Below, piece after piece: positions 6,885 through 16,917 of a DNA stretch of 64,000 nt (its first letter is position 1; each line of letters opens with the position of its first letter). Below the pieces are notes generated by a model, which worked only from the letters and a program-made list of their open reading frames with translations, did no database searches and was not told the origin of the DNA. Source of the DNA: Caballeronia glebae. Its GTDB lineage: Bacteria > Pseudomonadota > Gammaproteobacteria > Burkholderiales > Burkholderiaceae. The stretch lies in the NCBI RefSeq assembly GCF_001545035.1, contig NZ_FCOJ02000002.1, forward strand, positions 186,001 through 250,000, written 5' to 3'. A program made the translations under genes and the position numbers.

Positions 6885-8224
6885 GCCGCCGTCACGCCGA
6901 TGACGCCGAGCGCGCCGTCGATGGCATCGGAGAGGCGTTCGACGATCGTCTCGATCTGCGCGCTCGTCGTGATGAAAGGCGGCGCGATGAGCACGTGATC
7001 GCCGATGCGGCCATCGACGGTGCCGCCCATCGGATACACCATGAGGCCGCGCTTCATCGCCTCGCTCTTGATGAGCGCGTGGAGCTTGTGCTTCGGATCG
7101 AACGGCGTTTTGTCCGCGCGATCCCGCACGAGTTCGACGCCGGTGAAAAGGCCGCGGCCACGCACATCGCCGATGAACGGGTGATTCGCCTGCCGCTCGC
7201 GCAGCAAGGCGCGCAGTTGCTCGCCGCGCGCCCTCACGTTGTCGAGCAGGCTGTCTTCGGCGATGACCCGCTGCACTTCGAGCGCCGCCGCGCACGCCGT
7301 CGCGTGACCGATATACGTGTGACCGTGCTGAAAGAACCCGGAACCGCCGACGATCGTATCGAAGATCGCGTTGCTGACGAGCGTCGCGCCGATCGGCTGA
7401 TAGCCCGCGCCGAGACCTTTCGCGATCGCGAGAATATCGGGCGACACGCCGTCTTCTTCGCACGCGAACAAGTAGCCCGTGCGGCCCATGCCCGACATCA
7501 CTTCGTCGAGGATCAGGAGCACGCCGTACTTGTCGCAGACCGCGCGGATCTTGCGGAAGTATTCGCGCACCGGCGGCACCGCGCCCGCCGTCGCGCCGAC
7601 GACCGTTTCCGCGACGAACGCCGCCACCGATTCCGCTCCGAGATCGAGAATCTTCGCTTCGAGCTCGTCGGCGAGGCGTTGCGCGAAGGCTTCGTTGGTT
7701 TCGCCCGCGCGCTGCTCGCGATACGCGAAACAGGGCGTGACGTGATGCGCTTCGATCAGCATCGGCAGGAACGGCTCGCGACGCCATGCGTTGCCGCCGA
7801 TCGCGAGCGCGCCGAGCGTGTTGCCGTGATAGCTCTGCCGGCGCGCGATGAAATGCCGCCGCGCGGGCTCGCCTTTCTCGACGAAATACTGGCGCGCGAG
7901 CTTGAGCGCGGCTTCCATCGCTTCCGAGCCGCCGGAGACGAAATACACGTGACCGAGGTTTTTAGGCGCGGCTTCGATCAGCAGGTCGGCGAGTTCTTCG
8001 GCGGGCTGCGTCGTGAAGAACGATGTGTGCGCGTAAGGCAACTGCTGCACCTGCCGCTGGATGGCTTCGGTCACGCGCGGATGGCTGTGCCCGAGACACG
8101 AGACGGCCGCGCCGCCGCACGCGTCGATGTAGCGTTTGCCGGTCGAATCGACGATCTCGATGCCGTCGCCGCGCACGGCGACGGGAAGCCTGGCGCGCGG
8201 CGCGCGGTGAAATACCGTGGTCAT
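6881..8224 (-). CDS. Class III (omega) PLP-dependent aminotransferase
   Basis: A 447-residue fold-type I aminotransferase. Key features are the phosphate-binding SGGSEAMEAALKLAR (about 97-111), SYHGNTLGALAIGG (131-144) with the ring-stacking His, the cofactor Asp240 in LLILDEVMSGMGRTG and the Schiff-base Lys269 in LAIAKGLGAGYQPIGA. The family moves amino groups from amines or non-alpha amino acids to pyruvate or 2-oxoglutarate; the substrate cannot be read from sequence. It sits between a divergently controlled RpiR regulator (same strand, 118 bases upstream) and the CMD-like gene with a 4-base overlap. The promoter region contains a perfect 14-base palindrome. Confidence 0.93.
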   Translation of the reverse strand: MTTVFHRAPRARLPVAVRGDGIEIVDSTGKRYIDACGGAAVSCLGHSHPRVTEAIQRQVQQLPYAHTSFFTTQPAEELADLLIEAAPKNLGHVYFVSGGSEAMEAALKLARQYFVEKGEPARRHFIARRQSYHGNTLGALAIGGNAWRREPFLPMLIEAHHVTPCFAYREQRAGETNEAFAQRLADELEAKILDLGAESVAAFVAETVVGATAGAVPPVREYFRKIRAVCDKYGVLLILDEVMSGMGRTGYLFACEEDGVSPDILAIAKGLGAGYQPIGATLVSNAIFDTIVGGSGFFQHGHTYIGHATACAAALEVQRVIAEDSLLDNVRARGEQLRALLRERQANHPFIGDVRGRGLFTGVELVRDRADKTPFDPKHKLHALIKSEAMKRGLMVYPMGGTVDGRIGDHVLIAPPFITTSAQIETIVERLSDAIDGALGVIGVTAA

Positions 8225-8285
8225 AGTTTTGCCTTTCGAATGCGGAATGCGCGTGCAACACGCGATGTATCATTCTAGCGCGACA

Positions 8286-8299
8286 ACAACATATGTTGT
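8286..8299. promoter_or_regulatory. Perfect palindromic operator ACAACATATGTTGT
   Basis: A 14-base perfect palindrome in the 118-base gap between rpiR and the aminotransferase gene, about 62 bases upstream of the aminotransferase start. Its half CATATGTTG recurs in both arms at 5309-5350. An 11-base string ATGTATCATTC is also shared by the two promoter regions (5345-5355 and 8265-8275). Best read as the binding site of the adjacent RpiR-family regulator. Confidence 0.7.
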
Positions 8300-8342
8300 C
8301 AATATCGCGTGTATCGGCAATGTCGATGCAACGCTCGATCGG

Positions 8343-9203
8343 CTAATTCGCCGCGTAGGCGCCGTGCGCGTGCAGTGCGGCTTCGGCCTGTTCCAGATTC
8401 GCGACTGCGTCCTTGCCTTCGAGCGCGAGCAGATGCGCGACGAGCATTTCCGCCAACGCCGACGCCGCGACGAGCGACGGAAAGAACGACGGCGATTCGT
8501 GCGCGAAGATCAGCGTGTGATCCGCGTTCAACGCGATGGGCGAGACGGCGCTATCGGTCAGCGCGATGAGTTTCGCGCCGCGCTCGATCGCCGCCTGCGC
8601 GACGCGCACCGCTTCGACGGAATACGGCGCGAAGCTGACGACGATCACCGCGTGCTTCTTTTCGATGCCGCGCAACTGCATTTCGAGCGTGCCGGCTTCT
8701 CCGCTGACGAGACTCACCGACGGGCGGAACAGGCGGTATCCGTAAAGCAGGCCGAACGCAATGGGGTAGCACGATCGAAAGCCCGCGACGTGCACGTGCG
8801 GCGCTTTCTTCAAGGTCTTCGCTGCTTCGACGACGCTCTGCGCATTCTGCGCGAGCGTGAGTTCGAGATTGTGCGATTGCGCTTGCGCGAGATCGCGGTT
8901 CAGGTGGTTGTCGGCGCCGCCTTTGACGAGCGAACGGGCGCGCGTCGTGAGCGGTTCGGGCCGCGTGCGTACGCGGCTCACGAAGATATCGCGCAACTCG
9001 TTCCAGCCGGGGAAGCCGAGTTGCTGCGAGAGACGGACCATCGCGGCGGGTTGGACCTTCGCGCGCTCGGCGACCTTGCGCATCGAGAGGACGGCGACTT
9101 CGTCGGGATAGTCGAGCAGGAAGGCGGCGCCGGCCTGGAATTGCGGGCTCAGATCGGGGAAGCGGTCGCGGATGGTCGCCGCGAGTTGGTCGAAGGTGGG
9201 CAC
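8343..9203 (-). CDS. RpiR/MurR family transcriptional regulator (HTH-SIS)
   Basis: A 286-residue regulator. The N-terminal HTH of the RpiR family covers residues about 1-80, with VAVLSMRKVAERAKVQPAAM then VRLSQQLGFPGWNELRDIF as the recognition region. A SIS domain at about 125-260 includes VHVAGFRSCYPIAFGLLYGY and AVIVVSFAPYSVEAVRVAQA. SIS domains bind phosphosugars in classical members, but many proteobacterial RpiR proteins beside aminotransferases control amine or amino-acid catabolism. It is upstream of and co-oriented with the aminotransferase and CMD genes. The ACAACATATGTTGT palindrome in its downstream gap and the related repeat before the solute-binding gene define its probable regulon. 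Confidence 0.9.
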   Translation of the reverse strand: MPTFDQLAATIRDRFPDLSPQFQAGAAFLLDYPDEVAVLSMRKVAERAKVQPAAMVRLSQQLGFPGWNELRDIFVSRVRTRPEPLTTRARSLVKGGADNHLNRDLAQAQSHNLELTLAQNAQSVVEAAKTLKKAPHVHVAGFRSCYPIAFGLLYGYRLFRPSVSLVSGEAGTLEMQLRGIEKKHAVIVVSFAPYSVEAVRVAQAAIERGAKLIALTDSAVSPIALNADHTLIFAHESPSFFPSLVAASALAEMLVAHLLALEGKDAVANLEQAEAALHAHGAYAAN

Positions 9204-9282
9204 GTTCTGGATGCTTGAGGAAGCGGACGCGCTATTTAAGCATGAGCGCGACGTGGAGGGCGGTCGCGCGTGGAAAACAAAA

Positions 9283-9315
9283 AAGCCGCTGTCCTTTTGG
9301 AACAGCGGCTTTTTC
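9283..9315 (-). terminator. Rho-independent terminator of the tRNA-Met gene
   Basis: Stem AGCCGCTGT (9284-9292) / ACAGCGGCT (9302-9310), 9-base loop, flanked by A and T runs. Read on the minus strand it lies just after the tRNA 3' end and finishes with a run of T. Confidence 0.9.
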
Positions 9316-9322
9316 TTGAAGC

Positions 9323-9399
<77 letters not shown>

Positions 9400-9496
9400 G
9401 AAAGAAGACGAGATTATGGCGAGCGTCCAAACTACTGTCAACCCCTTCCACGCAAATTCTTAACGAATCGCGCGGAAGGGAAGGGTCGGGCCAGAA

Positions 9497-11155
9497 TCAG
9501 TCCTCGTGATACACATTCGACTTGCGCGTGTCCTTCACGAACAGCATGCCGATCACGAAGGTGATCAACGCGATCACGATCGGATACCACAAGCCCGAGT
9601 AGATGTCGCCCTTGGCCGCGACGATCGCGAACGCCGTCGCCGGCAGGAAGCCGCCGAACCAGCCATTGCCGATGTGATACGGCAGAGACATCGACGTATA
9701 GCGAATCCGCGCCGGGAACATCTCGACCAGCATCGCCGCGATCGGGCCGTACACCATCGTCACGAAGATCACGAGGATCGTCAGGACCACGATCGCCATC
9801 GGCCAGTTGATCAGCGCCGGATCGGCCTTCGCCGGATAGCCCGCGCTCTTCAACGTGCCGGCGAGCGTCTTGTCGAACGCCGCGCCTTGCGCCTTCGCGT
9901 CGGCGGCCTTGCCGTCGTAGGTGTTCACCACCGTCTCGCCGACCTTGATCTGCGCAACCGTGCCCGCGGGCGCCGCCACGTTCTCATAGTTCAGACCGGC
10001 CTTCGACAGCGCGCCCTTCGCGATATCGCAGGAACTCGTGAACTTGGCCGTGCCCACCGGGTTGAACTGGAACGAGCATTCGTCCGGATTGGCGATCACG
10101 ACGATCGGCGACTTTTGCGTCGCGGCTTCGAGCGTCGGGTTCGTGTAGTGCGCGAGCGCCTTGAAGAGCGGGAAGAAGCTCAACGCGGCGATCAGGCAGC
10201 CCGCCATGATGATCGGCTTGCGGCCGATACGATCCGACAGCGATCCGAAGAATACGAAGAACGGCGTGCCGATGAGAAGCGCCACCGCGACCATGATGTT
10301 CGCGCTGGTGCCATCCACCTTCAACGTCTGCGTGAGGAAGAAGAGCGAGTAGAACTGACCCGTGTACCACACGACCGCCTGTCCCGCCGTCAGACCGAAG
10401 AGCGCGAGCAGCACGATCTTCAGGTTCTTCCATTGGCCGAACGCTTCCGTGAGCGGCGCCTTCGAGGTCTTGCCTTCGGCCTTGATGCGCTCGAACACCG
10501 GCGACTCGTGCAGCTTCATCCGGATCCACACGGACACGGCGAGCAGCAGGATCGACACGAGGAACGGAATGCGCCAGCCCCACGCGCCGAACTGCTCTTC
10601 GCCCATGATCGTGCGCACCGCAAGAATCACGATCAGCGAGATGAAGAGGCCGAGCGTCGCCGTGGTCTGAATCCACGCGGTCCACGCGCCGCGCTTGTTC
10701 GAAGGCGCGTGCTCCGCAACGTAGGTCGCCGCGCCGCCGTATTCGCCGCCGAGCGCGAGTCCTTGCAAAAGCCGCATCGCGATGAAGATGATCGGCGCCG
10801 CGATGCCTATCGACGCGTATCCCGGCAAGAAACCGATCAGGAACGTCGACAGACCCATGATGACGATGGTCACGAGGAACGTGTACTTGCGCCCGACCAT
10901 GTCGCCAAGACGCCCGAACACGATCGCGCCGAACGGACGCACCGCGAAGCCCGCCGCGAAGCCCAGCAAAGTGAAGATGAAGCCGGCTGTCGGATTGACG
11001 CCCGAGAAGAAAGTCTTGCTGATATAGACGGCGAGCGAGCCCGCCAGATAGAAGTCATACCATTCGAACACCGTGCCGAGCGACGAGGCGAAGATGACTT
11101 TCTTCTCCTCCGCCGTCATCGGTGCGTGTGACACGCGCCCTTCGACCGTAGCCAT
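9497..11155 (-). CDS. MHS-family MFS transporter with a large extracytoplasmic insertion
   Basis: A 552-residue metabolite:H+ symporter of the major facilitator superfamily. It has the MHS N-terminus SSLGTVFEWYDFYLAGSLAV, the loop 2-3 motif GRLGDMVGRKYTF, the signature LQGLALGGEYGGAATYVAEH and the second loop motif GSLSDRIGRKPIIM. MHS members (ShiA, ProP, KgtP relatives) import organic acids or betaines; the substrate is not clear. Typical length is about 430-450; the excess is a hydrophilic block at about residues 360-460 between late membrane helices, with two Cys (DECSFQF and SSCDIA) that could form a periplasmic disulfide. Start ATG 11155 has CAGGAGACG just upstream. Monocistronic. Confidence 0.9.
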   Translation of the reverse strand: MATVEGRVSHAPMTAEEKKVIFASSLGTVFEWYDFYLAGSLAVYISKTFFSGVNPTAGFIFTLLGFAAGFAVRPFGAIVFGRLGDMVGRKYTFLVTIVIMGLSTFLIGFLPGYASIGIAAPIIFIAMRLLQGLALGGEYGGAATYVAEHAPSNKRGAWTAWIQTTATLGLFISLIVILAVRTIMGEEQFGAWGWRIPFLVSILLLAVSVWIRMKLHESPVFERIKAEGKTSKAPLTEAFGQWKNLKIVLLALFGLTAGQAVVWYTGQFYSLFFLTQTLKVDGTSANIMVAVALLIGTPFFVFFGSLSDRIGRKPIIMAGCLIAALSFFPLFKALAHYTNPTLEAATQKSPIVVIANPDECSFQFNPVGTAKFTSSCDIAKGALSKAGLNYENVAAPAGTVAQIKVGETVVNTYDGKAADAKAQGAAFDKTLAGTLKSAGYPAKADPALINWPMAIVVLTILVIFVTMVYGPIAAMLVEMFPARIRYTSMSLPYHIGNGWFGGFLPATAFAIVAAKGDIYSGLWYPIVIALITFVIGMLFVKDTRKSNVYHED

Positions 11156-11312
11156 GCATCGTCTCCTGTTTTGATTATCGATTACATCGGTCCGCGATAG
11201 GGCGGCTCCGGTGCAAAGGATTATTGGAACGAAAACTTACGGCGTTCTGACGCGGCGAGCATCGGCCGGGATGATCGAAAAAAGGGATTTGCGGGGAAAC
11301 CGCCGATATGTG

Positions 11313-11368
11313 TTTCGAACGATCGTTTAAATACTCGCAAACATCGTTCTTCGTGCGTTTGTTCGAAA
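11313..11368. promoter_or_regulatory. Inverted repeat upstream of the MHS transporter gene
   Basis: Arms TTTCGAAC (11313-11320) and GTTCGAAA (11361-11368) flank an AT-richer core that also contains the 10-base palindrome AACGATCGTT (11318-11327). It sits about 160-210 bases before the transporter start, in the gap after the histidine-kinase gene. It could be an operator, or a weak kinase-operon hairpin; no regulator is assigned. Confidence 0.35.
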
Positions 11369-11386
11369 GCGCCGCGACGCTAGCGC

Positions 11387-12958
11387 TCAGGGTTTGTCCC
11401 GGGCAGGAAAAACCCGCTGCAGGCTGACCCGTACAAGCGTTCCGGCGAGCCGCGGGCTTTCCTGATACACGTGATCCTCAATGGCAAGCGTGCCGCCGTG
11501 CATCGCCGCGATCTCCTTGACAATGGCAAGGCCGAGTCCGCTGCCTTCGCCATCGCGCCCGAGGATGCGATAGAAGCGCTCGACCACGCGCCCGCGCTCC
11601 GCCGCCGGAATGCCAGGTCCTGTGTCTTCCACTTCGAGATGCACGAGATCGAGATCGTTATCGTCGGTCCGCACGCGCACGGTAATGCGCCCGCGCGCCG
11701 GCGTGTAGCGGATCGCGTTGTCGATCAGGTTCGACAACATTTCGCGCAGCATCACGACGTTGCCTTCCACTTCGACCGGAAACGGCGGCTCTTCATAACC
11801 GAGATCCATGCGTTTCGCGAGCGCGGCCTGCACCCAGTCGCGCACCGCGAGCCGTGCGAGATCCGTCAGCACGATGCGCGTGAATATCTGGCCCGTCGCG
11901 CGATTCTCGGCGCGCGCGAGCGCGAGCAATTGCGTGACGAGGCGCGCCGCGTGCTCGGAACTCGTCGCGATCTGTTCGAGCGAGCGCTGCACTTCCGTCG
12001 ATACGTCCTGACGCATCGCCAATTCCGCCTGCATGCGCAGGCCCGCGAGCGGCGTCTTCATCTGATGCGCGGCATCGGCGATGAAGCGCTTCTGGAACTC
12101 CATGTTCTGTTCGAGGCGCGTGAGCAGATCGTTGAACGAAGCGACGAGCGGCGCGATCTCCGGCGGCGCGCTGCCGGCCTGAAGCGGCGAGAGATCGTCC
12201 GGACGACGCGCGCGGATGTTCGACTGCAACGCATGCAGCGGCGCGAGCCCGCGCGAAAGCCCGAACCAAACGAGGATGATCGCGAGCGGCAGGATGACGA
12301 ACTGCGGCAGGATCACGCCCTTGATGATGTCGTTGGCGAGCTGGCTGCGTTTGTCGAGCGTCTCGGCCACTTGCACGAGCACCGGCTGCGCGCCGCGCGG
12401 ATCGCGTCCCGACGTGAGGCCGGGCAGATCGACGGTCGTATACGCGACGCGGATGTCGTTGCCGCGCAGCACATCGTCGCGAAACTCGACGATACCCGGC
12501 TGCGGACGATCGTCGTCGTGCGGCAGCGGCATGTCGCGGTCGCCGCCGACGAGTTCGCCGCGCGTGCCGAGCACCTGAAAAAACACGCTGTCGACGTTAT
12601 CGGCGCGCAGAAAATCGCGCGTCGCGTCGGGCAGGCGCAGTTCCGCGACGCCGTTCACGGGCTGAATCTGGCGCGCGAGCACGTAGGCGTCGGCTTCGAG
12701 CGCGCGGTCGAACGGCCCGTTCGCGATCGACTTCGCGACGAGATACGTCACGGCGATGCTCATCGGCCAGAGCAGGAGAAGCGGCGCGAGCATCCAGTCG
12801 AGAATCTCGCCGAAGAGCGAGCGCGGATGCGTTTCGGTGTCGGGCTCCAGTTCGTCGGGCGGCGCGAACGGGTTGGCGTAGCGCGCGTCGCGCCGGGCGT
12901 CGGAGTCGTCGTTCGCTTCCGCGTTTCGCTGAGTTTCGGTGGAAACGGGAGACGCCAT
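11387..12958 (-). CDS. Two-component sensor histidine kinase
   Basis: A 523-residue membrane kinase of the EnvZ/QseC-like class. Residues 1-50 are cytoplasmic and polar. A helix at about 56-78, a periplasmic sensor of about 130 residues and a second helix at about 213-233 follow, then HAMP, the H-box DAAHQMKTPL with phosphoacceptor His298, the N-box MLSNLIDNAIRYTPA, and G-boxes VEDTGPGIP and GSGLGLAIVKEI. It is 5 bases downstream of its response-regulator gene, so they form one operon. The stimulus is unknown. This pair sits divergent to recA, an arrangement I associate with Burkholderia chromosome 1. Confidence 0.92.
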   Translation of the reverse strand: MASPVSTETQRNAEANDDSDARRDARYANPFAPPDELEPDTETHPRSLFGEILDWMLAPLLLLWPMSIAVTYLVAKSIANGPFDRALEADAYVLARQIQPVNGVAELRLPDATRDFLRADNVDSVFFQVLGTRGELVGGDRDMPLPHDDDRPQPGIVEFRDDVLRGNDIRVAYTTVDLPGLTSGRDPRGAQPVLVQVAETLDKRSQLANDIIKGVILPQFVILPLAIILVWFGLSRGLAPLHALQSNIRARRPDDLSPLQAGSAPPEIAPLVASFNDLLTRLEQNMEFQKRFIADAAHQMKTPLAGLRMQAELAMRQDVSTEVQRSLEQIATSSEHAARLVTQLLALARAENRATGQIFTRIVLTDLARLAVRDWVQAALAKRMDLGYEEPPFPVEVEGNVVMLREMLSNLIDNAIRYTPARGRITVRVRTDDNDLDLVHLEVEDTGPGIPAAERGRVVERFYRILGRDGEGSGLGLAIVKEIAAMHGGTLAIEDHVYQESPRLAGTLVRVSLQRVFPARDKP

Positions 12959-12963
12959 GCGAC

Positions 12964-13689
12964 CTACTTATATTGATGGCTGGCGGACTCGCCGGCGTGT
13001 TGCGCGCCGGCGCCGTTTGCGGCGGCCGCTTTCTCCAGCGTGTAACCCAGGCCGCGTACCGTGATGATCTTCGCGCCGCTCGGCTCGATCTTCTTCCGCA
13101 GCCGATGCACGTAGACCTCGATCGCGTTATTGCTGACTTCCTCGCCCCACTCGCACAGGTGATTGACAAGTTGTTCCTTCGAGACGAGCCGGCCGGTTCT
13201 TTGCAGAAGCACTTCGAGCACGCCGAGCTCACGCGCGGACAGGTCGATGACCTGATCGCCGATCGTCGCGATCCGCCCGATCTGATCGAAGCAGAGCGAG
13301 CCGTGCCTGACGACGGTCGGACCGCCGCCCGCGCCGCGCCGCGTGAGCGCACGCACGCGCGCTTCGAGTTCGTTGAGCGCGAAGGGCTTGGCCATGTAAT
13401 CGTCCGCGCCGAGGTCGAGGCCTTTTACGCGCTCATCGACGCTGTCGGCGGCGGTGAGAATCAGCACGGGCATCTGCGAATTGCGCGCGCGCAGGCGGCG
13501 CAGCACTTCGAGGCCGGGCATGAGCGGCAGGCCGAGATCGAGGATCAGAAGGTCGAACGTCTGCACGGAAAGGGCGGTATCCGCTTCGACGCCATGCTTC
13601 ACATGGTCAACGGCGTATCCCGATTGGCGGAGTGATCGGACGAGGCCGTCCGCGAGTATGCTGTCGTCTTCGGCAATGAGGATTCGCAT
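12964..13689 (-). CDS. OmpR/PhoB-family response regulator
   Basis: A 241-residue regulator: receiver domain at 1-115 with the acidic pair EDD at 7-9, phospho-acceptor Asp51 (LLILDLGLP), the Thr of LILTAADS and Lys of YMAKPF; then a winged-helix DNA-binding domain with [20 protein letters not shown] and the recognition-helix region [21 protein letters not shown] polar tail of about 20 residues ends the protein. ATG 13689 is taken as the start because it opens MRILIAEDD; the open frame upstream is not family-like. First gene of the operon with the kinase at 11387-12958. Confidence 0.93.
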   Translation of the reverse strand: MRILIAEDDSILADGLVRSLRQSGYAVDHVKHGVEADTALSVQTFDLLILDLGLPLMPGLEVLRRLRARNSQMPVLILTAADSVDERVKGLDLGADDYMAKPFALNELEARVRALTRRGAGGGPTVVRHGSLCFDQIGRIATIGDQVIDLSARELGVLEVLLQRTGRLVSKEQLVNHLCEWGEEVSNNAIEVYVHRLRKKIEPSGAKIITVRGLGYTLEKAAAANGAGAQHAGESASHQYK

Positions 13690-13842
13690 CGTCGTGTGCG
13701 CCTTTGTCCGCCATGCATGCGCAATGAAGCGCAGCGGCGTTGCCGGCACCGTATGTCGCCCGGCGCGGCGGTCTCCAGGTGTTCGTGGTTTTTGCGCGTT
13801 TCGCGCGGCGTGGCAAAAAAGCTGCGCCACGCCGTTACATAC

Positions 13843-13871
13843 TTGCAAAAACTACTGTTTTTTTATACAGT
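13843..13871 (+). promoter_or_regulatory. recA promoter with LexA (SOS) box
   Basis: The 16-base CTGTTTTTTTATACAG (13855-13870) is an exact CTGT-N8-ACAG LexA box. It lies between and over a -35 TTGCAA (13843-13848) and a -10 TACAGT (13866-13871) separated by 17 bases, so bound LexA would block RNA polymerase. It is about 100 bases before the recA start. Confidence 0.88.
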
Positions 13872-13972
13872 GTCTGCGTGAGTGGGAAGGGCGCTTTCGT
13901 ATGCTCGATCGAGCAGCGGAAAAGCCCGTGAACACTGCCTCAGACGCCGTTCATCATAGCAAAGGACGATTC

Positions 13973-15052
<1,080 letters not shown>

Positions 15053-15071
15053 GCATCGAGCCTGAAAGAAG

Positions 15072-16049
15072 ATGCAGACGCGCCGGTTCGGATCCAAGGC
15101 AGACGCGGCGGATGAAGGAACCGGCGACGATTCCGAATCCGCCAATCGCTACGAACGAAGCAGCGAGCGGCGTAGCGCATCGTCGAAGTCCAGCAGCTTC
15201 AGGCGCAGCAACAAGGAGCGCGCCGGCGCGAAGTCATTCGCGTCGGCGCGTCGCGTTTTCGAGCCAGCCAAAGACGGCGAAAGCAGCGCGGACGAGATTG
15301 ACCGCGCCGCCCGTCTCGAACAAGCTCGCGCCTTGCTGAAGCAGGCGACAGAGCTGCCGAAGCCACCTCCTGCCGATCGCGCGCCGCCGAGCGGAAAGCC
15401 CACGGTTCCCGCCGTCGATTCACATCCCTTCGCCAATCCATTCGAAGACGCCGATCCATTCGAGCCCTTCGAACAATGCGCGCCGTCCGAACCAACGCCC
15501 GCCGAATCGGGCGAACCGGTCTACAGTCGCTCCAGCCAGCGCACGCGCAAGACCTCGGCACGCGAAGCCAACAATCCCAAACGTCCGCAGCGCTCGTTGA
15601 AGGGCCGCGCGCTCGGATTCCTGTCGCGCCGCGAATACAGTCGCGCGGAGTTGTCGCGCAAGCTGCGTCCGCATGTCGAAGAAGCCGATTCGCTCGAAAC
15701 TCTGCTCGACAGTCTCGAACGCGACGGCTGGCTGTCGAACGAGCGGTTCGTCGAGAGCGTCGTGCATCGGCGGGCGCCGCTCATGGGCGGCAGCCGGATC
15801 GTGAGCGAACTGAAACGGCATGCTGTCGGCGATACGCTCATCAGCGAGACCGCCGACAAGCTCGCGCAGTCCGAAACCGCGCGCGCCCACGCGGTGTGGG
15901 AGAAGAAATACGGCGTGCTGCCCGAAACGCCAGCCGAGCGTGCCAAGCAGGCGCGCTTTCTGGCCGCGCGCGGCTTTTCGGGCGGGACGATCGGCAAAAT
16001 CCTGAAGGGCGGCGACGAAGACTGGAGCGAAGAGATCGTCGACGATTGA
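15072..16049 (+). CDS. recX: RecA modulator RecX with long low-complexity N-terminal extension
   Basis: The C-terminal part, from about residue 175, is RecX: ALGFLSRREYSRAELSRKLR, LLDSLERDGWLSNERFVESV, VSELKRHAVGDTLI and the third tandem helical repeat ending RFLAARGFSGGTIGKILKG. RecX caps and destabilises RecA filaments. Usual RecX is about 150-200 residues; here about 170 residues at the N-terminus are Ser/Arg/Pro/Glu-rich, apparently disordered, with a FANPFEDADPFEPFEQ stretch. Start ATG 15072 follows GAAAGAAG. It is in the recA operon and so SOS-induced. Whether the extension is truly translated or an internal start is used is not settled by sequence. Confidence 0.88.
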   Translation: MQTRRFGSKADAADEGTGDDSESANRYERSSERRSASSKSSSFRRSNKERAGAKSFASARRVFEPAKDGESSADEIDRAARLEQARALLKQATELPKPPPADRAPPSGKPTVPAVDSHPFANPFEDADPFEPFEQCAPSEPTPAESGEPVYSRSSQRTRKTSAREANNPKRPQRSLKGRALGFLSRREYSRAELSRKLRPHVEEADSLETLLDSLERDGWLSNERFVESVVHRRAPLMGGSRIVSELKRHAVGDTLISETADKLAQSETARAHAVWEKKYGVLPETPAERAKQARFLAARGFSGGTIGKILKGGDEDWSEEIVDD

Positions 16050-16161
16050 GCGCCGGCTCCGCTCGATCCGCACGCACGTTCCATTCGTCAGGCGCATGTC
16101 CGGCTCGAAATACCCAATATGCTAAAATTCCACGGTTTCCCCCGTACCGGCTCACTCCAGC

Positions 16162-16800
16162 ATGCCTCTCTCGCCTCCCGCTCTCCGACAATTGCGTCAT
16201 AGCCGCGCGATTCGGGTGGAAGCGTTCGAACGCGACGACGGCCTGTGGGATATCGAAGCCTGTCTAACCGATGAGAAGCCGCGCGACCTCCAGCTCGCGA
16301 CGGGCGTCCGGCCACACGGCCTGCCGATCCATGAACTCTGGCTGCGCATTACCATCGACCGCGAACTCACCATCGTCGACGTCGAAGCGTCGTCCGACTG
16401 GGCGCCCTATGGCGGTTTGTGCGCCGAGTCCAATTCTGCCTATCGCAAGCTCATCGGGCTCAATCTGCTCCAAAGTTTTCGCCGCGAAGCCAACAAGCTG
16501 CTGCGCGGCACGGCCGGCTGTACGCATCTCACCGAACTGTGCGGTGTCTTGCCGACCGCGGCCATTCAAGCGTTCGCGGGCGACGTCTGGAAAATCGAGA
16601 ACGGCAATCCATTCACGCATGGCGAGCGCACCGCGCAACAGGACGAGCCTCCGTTTCAGCTCGGCCGATGCCACGCCTTGCGTTTCGACGGACCCGCGGT
16701 CAAGGAACATTACCCGCGCTGGTTCGGCCACGCGCCCACCGAACAAACCGAATCCGGAACAGCGGTACAAGACAGGCCGAAGACAAAGTCCGCCTCGTAG
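16162..16800 (+). CDS. DUF2889-type protein
   Basis: A 212-residue cytoplasmic protein of unknown function. The body (RHSRAIRVEAFERDDGLWDI, ...HELWLRITIDRELTIVDVEA, and GCTHLTELCGVLPTAAIQAF with its conserved GCTHL motif) matches my recollection of the DUF2889 family of proteobacteria. The C-terminal 40 residues are polar and variable. It follows recX by 112 bases and precedes sucC by 117 bases; the short inverted repeat GGAATT / AATTCC at 16829-16845 lies in the latter gap. Confidence 0.78.
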   Translation: MPLSPPALRQLRHSRAIRVEAFERDDGLWDIEACLTDEKPRDLQLATGVRPHGLPIHELWLRITIDRELTIVDVEASSDWAPYGGLCAESNSAYRKLIGLNLLQSFRREANKLLRGTAGCTHLTELCGVLPTAAIQAFAGDVWKIENGNPFTHGERTAQQDEPPFQLGRCHALRFDGPAVKEHYPRWFGHAPTEQTESGTAVQDRPKTKSAS

Positions 16801-16917
16801 CACGCATGCGGCGCTTGCGCACGCACACGGAATTCAAACAATTCCAACAAGAATCGAAGCATCAGCGGTTCAAGCAAACAGAAGTTCACTCCAACTCTCA
16901 GACTGAAGGAATCACGC

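Noticed and set aside
9506..11131. A 541-codon plus-strand frame over the MHS transporter
   Set aside because: Arg/His/Asp-rich shadow of a high-GC gene; the minus-strand transporter is unmistakable.
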